In this document: one piece after another, positions 33,023 through 39,814 of the stretch
Layout: each line of letters starts with the position of its first letter
Numbering within the stretch: the stretch's first letter is position 1
NCBI RefSeq assembly: GCF_003605405.2
Contig: NZ_QYTW02000023.1
Coordinates: 51,590 to 91,403 of the forward strand
DNA: 39,814 bases
From: Siminovitchia terrae
Lineage (GTDB): Bacteria; Bacillota; Bacilli; Bacillales; Bacillaceae_C
Reading direction: 5' to 3'
Notes under the pieces: model-generated
Database searches by the model: none
The model's input: the letters and a program-made list of their open reading frames with translations, nothing else
What the model was told of the DNA's origin: nothing
Made by a program: the position numbers and the translations under genes

Positions 33023-34345
33023 CTAATACAAGAAGAAAATTAATATGCTTGTGACAATCCCTACTATTGCACTCAATAAAATACAATAACCCATAATATC
33101 ACGGATGTGCAGTCCAACCACAGATAATATCGGCAATGCCCAAAATGGCTGTATCAGATTAGTCCATCCATCTCCCCATGCAACAGCCATTGCGGTTTTA
33201 GATGGGTCAACCCCCAATTCCATTGCTGCAGGTATTTGCAAAGGACCTTGCAATGCCCATTGCCCACCTCCCGATGGAGCAAAAATGTTAACAAATCCGG
33301 CAACCCAATAAGTGAAAACATTGAATGTTTCAGGTGTTGCTACAGAAATCATCCCGTCGATAATGAGCTGCCCCAAACCTGAACCGGATAATACCGCGAT
33401 GATTCCGGCGTAAAAGGGAAATTGCAAGACAACGGGCGAAATAGATTTAGAAGCTTCCATAAAAGCTTCTGCATACTGGCCCAAAGAACGGTGTAAAAGC
33501 AGTCCCAACGACAAGAAGAAAAGATTGATAATATCCAAATCCAAATCCCTGCCGCCCCAAAACGAAATAGCCGTGTAAACGATGCCAATTGCGCCAATCA
33601 ACATTCCTAAAACGGGGGTATATTCTAATTTTAAGGCGGGAGTAAGTGAATCTTTAGCGACCGCTGTTTCGTTTTCCGTCCGCTGATCCAAATCCGCGGA
33701 ATGATAACTAATAATATTTTTCTTAGGTGACATTAAAACAATGAAAATAGACATAATCACAACTAAAGATATGAAAATAATAATGGTTGAAGAGTGAAAT
33801 AATGTTTCTGATGTTGGAATGACTCCCATTACTTCTTCTAAAAAATGCCCCTCTGTAGCAATTGTCAATCCAATCGAACTCGAGATTCCTCCTGGAAACA
33901 ACACCGTCGCTGAATAGGCACAGGCCACTAAAAGTGGAAAATGCGCGTTTTTGTTTCTTTTTCCGATTTCTCTCGCGATGATGGCTCCAACAACAACTGC
34001 CAAGCCCCAGTTTATGTAATAGGCTGCCGCGGAAACCAGGAAAGTAAGCAAATAAGCTTTCCACGGTTTGTTCGCCAGCTTTGCTAAACTAGACAGCCCT
34101 CTGCTCACAAAGGGAACTGCTGCCAATGTCATACCCGTCATCAATAGCAGGACCATCTGCATTGTAAATGCCAAATATGCCCAGAATCCGTCACCCCATG
34201 CTGAAAAAATAGTACCGGGTTCCGTTGGATTCATTGCTAATGCGATGGCAAAGACAAGTATCGTCATAAGCACTGCTATGACAAAAGCGTCTGGCAAATA
34301 ACGCTGGACAACTCGTGAAAAACGATCTGCGATACCTGCTAACAT
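33023..34345 (-). CDS. atoE: Short-chain fatty acid transporter (AtoE family)
   Basis: The protein has 440 residues with about 11-12 membrane helices. Family segments include RFSRVVQRYLPDAFVIAVLMT at the N terminus (in part), NWGLAVVVGAIIARE, and FAPSGGGQWALQGP and WGDGWTNLIQPFWALP near the C terminus. E. coli AtoE imports acetoacetate and short-chain fatty acids. GGGAGGT stands 6 nt before the ATG. It is monocistronic but only 6 kb from the CoA-transferase and thiolase genes, so it may supply their substrate (inference). Confidence 0.93.
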   Translation of the reverse strand: MLAGIADRFSRVVQRYLPDAFVIAVLMTILVFAIALAMNPTEPGTIFSAWGDGFWAYLAFTMQMVLLLMTGMTLAAVPFVSRGLSSLAKLANKPWKAYLLTFLVSAAAYYINWGLAVVVGAIIAREIGKRNKNAHFPLLVACAYSATVLFPGGISSSIGLTIATEGHFLEEVMGVIPTSETLFHSSTIIIFISLVVIMSIFIVLMSPKKNIISYHSADLDQRTENETAVAKDSLTPALKLEYTPVLGMLIGAIGIVYTAISFWGGRDLDLDIINLFFLSLGLLLHRSLGQYAEAFMEASKSISPVVLQFPFYAGIIAVLSGSGLGQLIIDGMISVATPETFNVFTYWVAGFVNIFAPSGGGQWALQGPLQIPAAMELGVDPSKTAMAVAWGDGWTNLIQPFWALPILSVVGLHIRDIMGYCILLSAIVGIVTSILIFFLY

Positions 34346-34507
34346 AGCTTTACCTCCCTTATTTTAAGTTACATTAAATGTTAAGGGAGGATGCAATATT
34401 TTAAAATTATCAAAAAGTATGAAAGTGGAGAGGATTGTTATACATGTGGTATAAAAACTTATAAGAAAGTAATATACGCAAGACTGATTGAGCAAAACAT
34501 TGCCCTA

Positions 34508-34691
34508 ATCAAATGCGCCTTGGCGTATTTGCGCCCAGATTTTATCGAACTCCGCTCGATAAATTTCCTCTGAAAATCTGAGCATCCGCCGGAGGCTTTA
34601 ACTTTATTCAGCCGGGGTTTGAACCCCCGCTGAATGGAATACCATCTTACCACTTACTGAAGTGGGAAACTTCTGCTGAATGAAGTTAAAT
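34508..34691 (+). repeat. Structured dispersed repeat, copy C (about 184 bp)
   Basis: Third copy of the repeat at 12313-12507, same orientation, with an 8-bp deletion in the variable region before the last hairpins and a compensated stem (CACTTACTGAAGTG). The outer TTTAACTTTATTCAGC/GCTGAATGAAGTTAAA stem is fully kept. It lies between the Lrp gene end and the atoE start, with no coding role. Confidence 0.85.
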
Positions 34692-34742
34692 TTATGAATC
34701 GCAAAGTCACAAACCGGTAAGCAACACTTCCTCACTCAGGTG

Positions 34743-35195
34743 TTATTCTTTCCGAAGTTCTTCACTTGGTAAAATTACACGCCTGGCCACAGGTGAGTCC
34801 AATATAATAGATGTCCTGGTATTGCCGTAAGGGATTAGCCTTTCAATCAACTGCGTCAATTCATCCATTCCATTAAATGCCGCCTTTATATAGTAATGGA
34901 CATGTCCTGTCGCCTTATGACATTCAAGGACATCGGGTTCGTGTGCAATCATTTGCTCGAACTCGGTAAGAGATACCCGTATTTCACTTAATTCAATCAT
35001 GACCAATAACTTTCTTCCAACTGCTGAAGGTGAAACCTGGGCAAAAAACCCTTCAATGATGCCTCTTTCTTGAAGCCGCTTTAGTCGTTCTGCCACACTA
35101 GGACGGCTGAGAGCCAATTTTTTTGACATTTCGCTGATTGACATCCTCCCGTCTGATTGCAGTAACCTGATTAAATTTATATCCACTTGATCCAT
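34743..35195 (-). CDS. Lrp/AsnC family transcriptional regulator
   Basis: The protein has 150 residues, the typical length. Residues 1-60 are the HTH (SISEMSKKLALSRPSVAERLKRLQERGII), given here as SISEMSKKLALS and RPSVAERLKRLQERGII. Residues about 65-145 are the RAM effector domain with HKATGHVHYYIKAAF. It is divergent from the YkvI-ureohydrolase pair and probably senses an amino acid (arginine-like is plausible) and controls that pair and itself. GGAG lies about 11 nt upstream of the ATG. Confidence 0.93.
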   Translation of the reverse strand: MDQVDINLIRLLQSDGRMSISEMSKKLALSRPSVAERLKRLQERGIIEGFFAQVSPSAVGRKLLVMIELSEIRVSLTEFEQMIAHEPDVLECHKATGHVHYYIKAAFNGMDELTQLIERLIPYGNTRTSIILDSPVARRVILPSEELRKE

Positions 35196-35482
35196 CTTTC
35201 ACGCACTCCTTCAGAATGAACATTATTTTTGGTAAATTTATTCAAATAATAATTATATAGAGACAAATAACTTCATTTTGGTATATAAATTAACATTAAA
35301 TTATTCTATTATTATACTCGAGAATAAATTGTTTGAAAAATATAAATTGAGAACTGAAAGACTTAGTGTTGAAGTGCTGTCAAAAAAGGGTAATAAGGCT
35401 TGCCCGCGATTTTTGCTTCCTAATTGGAAACAAAGTCAAATCACGTGGTAATTTTCGAAATCTTTTAACAAAGGAGGGTAAC
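35196..35482. promoter_or_regulatory. AT-rich divergent promoter region between lrp-like and ykvI-like genes
   Basis: 287 bp, very AT-rich from 35220 to 35350, as expected for Lrp binding. A TATAAT lies on the minus strand at 35252-35257, 60 bp before the regulator start. AAAGGAGGG at 35470-35478 is the ribosome site for the membrane protein, and the leader before it (35366-35480) is not coding. Confidence 0.5.
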
Positions 35483-36589
35483 ATGAACAATACATTTAAA
35501 ATCATTGTCCTGGCAGGAGCCTTTGTTTCATTCATCTTGGGGGCAGGGACAGCGACAGGGCAAGAAATACTGCAATTTTTCGTATCACATGGATATTACG
35601 GTATTGGTGCTATAGTCATTGCAGCCGTTTTGCATATGTGGTTTGGCGCATATGCAATGGACATAGGTCTCCGATTGAAAGCTGATGATTCAAAAGCTGT
35701 TTTCATCTATTTTTGCGGTAAATACCTCGGAACCTTCTTCTATTGGTTCTCGCAGTTATTCATCTTAGTTGTTTTTGTTGTCATGATTTCTGGAGCCGGT
35801 GCCACTGTTTCGGAGTACTTTGGGACAGGGATCATCACTGGCAGAGCAATTATGGCCATCCTGGTACTAACTACTGCCTTATTACGTCTGGAAACCATTA
35901 TTAAAATATTGGGAATCGCAGGACCTATTATAGTCATTTTTGCAGTCATCGTAGGAGCTGGCAGCTTTGATCCAGCAGGATTTTCACAGGCAAATGAAAT
36001 TGTGAAGGAGCTTGATTTATCATCAGCAACCAAATACTGGTGGCAATCGGGATTTGTCTACTCTTCATTTGTTTTACTCGTAGCATTGCCGTTCCTGGCT
36101 AATCTGGGCAAGGATGAGGTCAGGAGAAAAAACGTGATCATTGGTGGAGGTTTGGGTGGATTGATTATGCTGATAGGGGTCTTTGCCATCTATATCGGCA
36201 TCCTGTCAAATATCGAAAAACTCCATACAAAAGATATTCCGACCTTATTCCTAGCGGATCAAATCAGTTCTGCTTTAGCATTTTTCTTTTCTATTATTTT
36301 ACTCATTGCCATTTATACAACCGCAGTGGGTATGCTATGGACTGTTTCAATTCAATTCTCAAAAGACAACACACTAAAGTATAGAATCATCACAATCACC
36401 TTAACTGTACTTGGCTTTTTCGGAGGATTATTCCCCTTCGCCAAGATTATTGATTTAGTATATCCAATTGTTGGATATATCGGCTTAATCTTAATGGTTG
36501 GAATGCTTTATCGCCAATTTATCAACAAAGGTAAAATTGGAAATCAAGCCTATGATATGCTTAATATAACGAAAAAAACAGGAAAATGA
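35483..36589 (+). CDS. YkvI family membrane protein
   Basis: I start it at ATG 35483 behind AAGGAGGG (368 residues); the frame is open further upstream but without a start signal. About 10 membrane helices are visible. The first carries GAFVSFILGAGTATGQEILQFF, an unwound-helix motif of the LeuT-like fold, and this matches the YkvI family, relatives of amino-acid transporters with unknown substrate. It is 12 bp upstream of a ureohydrolase gene and divergent from an Lrp regulator, which suggests import of a guanidino compound or amino acid. Confidence 0.87.
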   Translation: MNNTFKIIVLAGAFVSFILGAGTATGQEILQFFVSHGYYGIGAIVIAAVLHMWFGAYAMDIGLRLKADDSKAVFIYFCGKYLGTFFYWFSQLFILVVFVVMISGAGATVSEYFGTGIITGRAIMAILVLTTALLRLETIIKILGIAGPIIVIFAVIVGAGSFDPAGFSQANEIVKELDLSSATKYWWQSGFVYSSFVLLVALPFLANLGKDEVRRKNVIIGGGLGGLIMLIGVFAIYIGILSNIEKLHTKDIPTLFLADQISSALAFFFSIILLIAIYTTAVGMLWTVSIQFSKDNTLKYRIITITLTVLGFFGGLFPFAKIIDLVYPIVGYIGLILMVGMLYRQFINKGKIGNQAYDMLNITKKTGK

Positions 36590-36601
36590 GAGGGAAAACT
36601 T

Positions 36602-37579
36602 ATGAGTAAATATGCTAAACAGCCGGATTACACAAGAGTTAAGCTCGACATGCCCTTCACAGGGATTACATCATTTAGAAAGTATCCAATCTGCACTGAT
36701 TTAGAAGAATTAGACGCTGACTTTGCAATTATCGGTGTTCCAAATGATATGACAACTGCATGGCGTTCCGGAGCCCGTATGGGACCAAGATCCATTCGTG
36801 AACAATCATCTCTATATGCGTTTGGTTCAGGATATGATCATGAAAAAGATATTGTTTACAATAATGATGGCTGGAAAATTGTTGACTGTGGTGACGTTTC
36901 AATTATTAATGGAGATGTTGAGCAAAGCCACGAAAATACCGAAGAAGCGATTAGAAAAATTATTTCCAAGGGCGCCATTCCAATTGTTTTAGGTGGAGAT
37001 CACTCAGTAACAAACCCGATTGCATTTGCTTTGGAAGAGAGTAAAGAAAAAATTAATGTCGTCCAAATTGATGCCCATTTAGACTGGTTAAAAGATGCAT
37101 CTGGCCAACGCTTTACGTTGAGTAATCCAATGCGAAGAATGTCCGAAATGGATCATATCAATAAAATGGCACAGCTTGGAATAAGAGGAGTCGGAAGCAG
37201 CCAAAAAGAAGACTTTGATGATGCTCGTGCCTATGGAAGTACTATTTTATCACCAAAACAAATTAGAAAGATTGGAATTGAAGAAGCTTTGAAAGATATG
37301 CCGGATGGTGAAAAATACTATGTTACCATCGATATTGACGGTTTAGACGCTTCTATTGCACCTGGGGCCGGTTCACCTTCACCAGGCGGATTCTATTACG
37401 ACGAGGTAAGTGAGATTTTAGAGGCTGTGGCAAAGAAAGGTGAAGTGATCGGTTTTGATCTTGTGGAAGTAAATCCATTATACGATCCTAGTGGCGTGAC
37501 TTCACAAATAGCAGCGAGATTAATAATTGATTTTATTAACTTTATCATAAGAGAAAAACAACTTAATTTAGCGAAATAA
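36602..37579 (+). CDS. Ureohydrolase (arginase/agmatinase family), atypical substrate pocket
   Basis: The protein has 325 residues. All six Mn ligands are present: His134 (GGDHS), Asp157/His159/Asp161 (DAHLD) and Asp244/Asp246 (DIDGLD). The motif after DAHLD normally carries a His-Gly pair that holds the guanidinium group (as in agmatinase); here the stretch is FTLSNPMRRMSEM, with no His. It should hydrolyse a guanidino compound to urea and an amine, but agmatine is not assured: guanidinobutyrate, guanidinopropionate and related compounds are options. It is the last gene of the YkvI operon and is followed by a strong terminator. Confidence 0.9.
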   Translation: MSKYAKQPDYTRVKLDMPFTGITSFRKYPICTDLEELDADFAIIGVPNDMTTAWRSGARMGPRSIREQSSLYAFGSGYDHEKDIVYNNDGWKIVDCGDVSIINGDVEQSHENTEEAIRKIISKGAIPIVLGGDHSVTNPIAFALEESKEKINVVQIDAHLDWLKDASGQRFTLSNPMRRMSEMDHINKMAQLGIRGVGSSQKEDFDDARAYGSTILSPKQIRKIGIEEALKDMPDGEKYYVTIDIDGLDASIAPGAGSPSPGGFYYDEVSEILEAVAKKGEVIGFDLVEVNPLYDPSGVTSQIAARLIIDFINFIIREKQLNLAK

Positions 37580-37586
37580 TGCTTTT

Positions 37587-37615
37587 AAAGAGAAGTCTAA
37601 TTTGGACTTCTCTTT
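37587..37615 (+). terminator. Terminator of the YkvI-ureohydrolase operon
   Basis: Perfect 11-bp arms (37587-37597 and 37605-37615), 7-nt loop, ending in CTTT then ATTATT. It lies 8 bp after the ureohydrolase stop. Confidence 0.87.
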
Positions 37616-37784
37616 ATTATTGTTCCAAAAACCAATCGTCCCATTATCAAAAACCGCCTCACTTTATTCCACCAGCGCAAAGCTAAGTCTGCCACCAATG
37701 AAACTCTTGGCTTCCTTCACTTTTGCAACACTGTTTTAACAGAAACCATCACATTGAATATTTAATGTCCTTCAAAAACATAAA

Positions 37785-37817
37785 GGCATGAGCCCAGTTC
37801 CATACCGGGCTCATGCC
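37785..37817 (-). terminator. Terminator of the surface-protein gene
   Basis: Perfect 11-bp GC-rich arms (37785-37795 and 37807-37817), 11-nt loop, with TTTATGTTTTTG following on the minus strand. It lies about 100 bp after the stop of the LPNTG protein. The rest of the gap 37616-37915 holds a small hairpin near 37857 and nothing else I can name. Confidence 0.82.
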
Positions 37818-37915
37818 AAAGCTACAAATCAAATATATATTTACGGTGACATACAGGGCTGTTTAGACAGTCCCTATTTTCACCTATCTGTAACAGGATA
37901 AGAAACAAAGATGAC

Positions 37916-39814
37916 TTACATTGACTTTCTGCGTCCACGGTTCCACCATTGCAGTAATAAACCAATCAAAATAAGGATCACTCCGCCCAGAATATATCGG
38001 TATATGTCTGTTCCTGTATTTGGAAGTGATTTACTTACCGGCGTTTTTATATGATCGGAAGCGGCTTTTTCCGTTTTCTTGCCGGTTATATTGTTATGAC
38101 GGTGTGTTCCTTGCTGAGACGTTATTTCACCCTTTTCTCCGCCTGACTGACCTTGATTCTTCACTTCAGTAACTTGGGTGCTTGTTTGCCTCTCCATTAC
38201 AGTGATTTCCTTCACGTCTGTCAAATCTCCCAAAGTGGCTGTAATATTTATTTTTCCTTTTTTCCTTCCTTCCAGAATGCCTTCCGAGGTAAAAGCAGCA
38301 ATCGATTCGTCTGAACTGCTCCATGTGATCGGTTGATTCTCCAAGAGGTCTCCGTGTTTATTTTTTACTGTTGCTTCCACCTGCAATCGTTCACCGACGG
38401 AAATAGAACCGTTCCCCATAATCTTCATCGACGCTGGCTTATCATCGTTATTTTCATCGGGTTTAGGCGATGCTTTCGTTGTGAACCGGATGCTTTTCTT
38501 CGCTTCATTGCCAAATGCATCTCCTGCAATTAACTGGTACGTATATGTCTGCCCGAGTTCAGCATTGTGATCAATAAATGTTGAATCAGTTTCTTTTAAC
38601 TGTGCCAGTTCTTTTCCATCACGAAGTAAACGATAATAGCTTACACCAGAAGCATCTTCAGCTTTGAACGTCAATATTGGTTCTTTTTCGCCTGAAGCAG
38701 TAAAAGTAGTGATATCTGGTGCTAGGTCATCCAAAAATACAGCATAGGATGAAAAATGCGGTACTTCCGTAACAATCACCTGTCTTTTTTTGTCTATTTC
38801 ACCGCCACCAAATTCCCATCTTCCTTTTTCTTCATTAAGACGAAAAATCCCTATTTTTTTACTTTCCCCTACCGGGTCATATCCCATTGTTAATGTGTAC
38901 GGGTCTGTCAAATGGTTTGGGTCCGGGCTATTAATTGTAAATGAATAGCTGTCCCCAGCAGGCTTCAATCCGGTATATGCTGATTGTTCCAGTTTAGCCT
39001 TGTGCACAACTATACTAGTTCCTGCTACTAAATTTCCTGGTGTCCTCAGTTGTAGATCTGTGCCTCTTAAAGTATAGGTGGTGTTTGGCCTCAGTATTCG
39101 TTCTTCAGTTAAATTGAGGTAGTTATCCACTGTAAAATTCCAACTTCTTTCAATATCTCCATACGTTGCGGCAATCGTGACTTTTCCCTGTTTATGAAAA
39201 TGAATAGTCCCATTGTTTGTTATGCTCGCGATAGCAGGATTGCTAGATTTAAAATGAAGTCGATTTGTAAAAAACGGCTTGGGAGTATTTGCATTACCAT
39301 AAGTTGGTATGACCTGTAGTTGATATGTGTCCCCGACTCCGTGATTGCTCGGAACATCAGAAGAAGTAGCTAGTCCAGTAACTTCAACCACTTCCACTGT
39401 CCGGGTATGCTTTGTCATATTCCCTGCAGGATCCGTGACCAAATACGAAATCGTATGAACTCCTGGTTTCGATGTATCAAACTGATCGCCTGTAACTTTA
39501 ATTCGGTCTGTTAAATCCCCAAAACGCGTATGGGAAGCTGTTGCTCCCTCGTCTTTATACGCTAATCCGGATTCCATGAACACTTTATCTTTACCGTTTA
39601 GCATAATCTTCGGTAACGTTTGATCAATTTGTACAATCGCTTCCGATTCATCTCCCATATTTCCGGCATGGTCATGTGTCCTGGCATAAACAACATGTTC
39701 CCCTTCTGCTTTTACCGTAAAAGATGATTTGTATGTTTTCCACGTTCCTGTTGAGCCAACCTTATACTCTGTTTTCGATACTCCGCTCGGTCCTGTCTTT
39801 CCATTAGTGATCTC
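37916..39814 (-). CDS. LPNTG-anchored cell-surface protein with Ig-like domains (5' end outside window)
   Basis: The frame is open to the window edge, so this is the C-terminal 632 residues of a longer protein; an internal ATG at 39658 is not the true start. Domains in order: an OmpL47-like end (FTVKAEGEHVVYARTHDHAGN), a DUF5011/HYR-type Ig domain (MESGLAYKDEGATA to YLVTDPAGN), a Big_2-type bacterial Ig domain, a domain with axial WEFGGGEIDKKRQV text, an FN3-like domain (DITTFTASG to IRFTTK) and a second Big_2 domain (SISVGERLQVEATV). The C terminus is a sortase signal: LPNTG at 38012-38026, one hydrophobic helix and the basic tail RGRRKSM. It is probably a wall-anchored adhesin or stalked enzyme. 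The catalytic part, if any, lies outside. Confidence 0.9.
   Translation of the reverse strand, partial: EITNGKTGPSGVSKTEYKVGSTGTWKTYKSSFTVKAEGEHVVYARTHDHAGNMGDESEAIVQIDQTLPKIMLNGKDKVFMESGLAYKDEGATASHTRFGDLTDRIKVTGDQFDTSKPGVHTISYLVTDPAGNMTKHTRTVEVVEVTGLATSSDVPSNHGVGDTYQLQVIPTYGNANTPKPFFTNRLHFKSSNPAIASITNNGTIHFHKQGKVTIAATYGDIERSWNFTVDNYLNLTEERILRPNTTYTLRGTDLQLRTPGNLVAGTSIVVHKAKLEQSAYTGLKPAGDSYSFTINSPDPNHLTDPYTLTMGYDPVGESKKIGIFRLNEEKGRWEFGGGEIDKKRQVIVTEVPHFSSYAVFLDDLAPDITTFTASGEKEPILTFKAEDASGVSYYRLLRDGKELAQLKETDSTFIDHNAELGQTYTYQLIAGDAFGNEAKKSIRFTTKASPKPDENNDDKPASMKIMGNGSISVGERLQVEATVKNKHGDLLENQPITWSSSDESIAAFTSEGILEGRKKGKINITATLGDLTDVKEITVMERQTSTQVTEVKNQGQSGGEKGEITSQQGTHRHNNITGKKTEKAASDHIKTPVSKSLPNTGTDIYRYILGGVILILIGLLLQWWNRGRRKSM

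Overview
The window looks like a chromosomal segment of a low-GC Gram-positive bacterium of the order Bacillales, most likely a Bacillaceae member. The evidence is strong AGGAGG-type ribosome binding sites, frequent GTG/TTG starts, hairpin-plus-T terminators, a sortase-anchored LPNTG surface protein, and typical families (PucR, YkvI, YjiH, AtoE, FmdA, a NERD protein). No rRNA, tRNA, CRISPR array or intact insertion sequence is visible. Genus cannot be fixed from the sequence alone.

Region 1 (about 0.4-7.1 kb, minus strand) is a four-gene exopolysaccharide operon with overlapping genes: a regulator joining a degenerate GGDEF-like domain to an atypical receiver domain, a membrane-anchored HEAT protein, a processive family-2 glycosyltransferase, and a membrane-anchored glycoside hydrolase with a C-terminal sugar-binding-like domain. 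A small sigma-70 family factor lies upstream. Region 2 (7.7-10 kb) holds an SDR oxidoreductase, then a decayed patch: the 3' end of a group IIC-type intron just behind the SDR terminator, and a broken helix-turn-helix gene.

Region 3 (10-18.6 kb) has two divergent operons: an amidase with an amino-acid permease on minus, and TetR, NCS1 permease, DUF917 protein and hydantoinase/oxoprolinase on plus, followed by a convergent FAD amine/amino-acid oxidase. It reads as uptake and ring or amide hydrolysis of a nitrogen compound. Region 4 (19-29 kb) is an amine-to-acetyl-CoA block: class III aminotransferase, two CoA-transferase subunits, thiolase, M20 deacylase and YjiH membrane protein, with a divergent PucR regulator. 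Region 5 (29-37.6 kb) has a polar amino-acid/cystine-type ABC transporter, a NERD protein, an AtoE short-chain fatty acid transporter, and a divergent Lrp/YkvI/ureohydrolase set. The window ends inside a large LPNTG-anchored adhesin-like protein.

The most unusual signal is intergenic. Six gene-free stretches between 17 and 33 kb are filled with degenerate repeats of almost exactly 20-21 bp, two turns of B-DNA, each with its own local consensus but apparently related cores. A separate family of about 190 bp highly structured repeats occurs three times in the same orientation, one copy overlapping a stop codon. I do not recognise either family.
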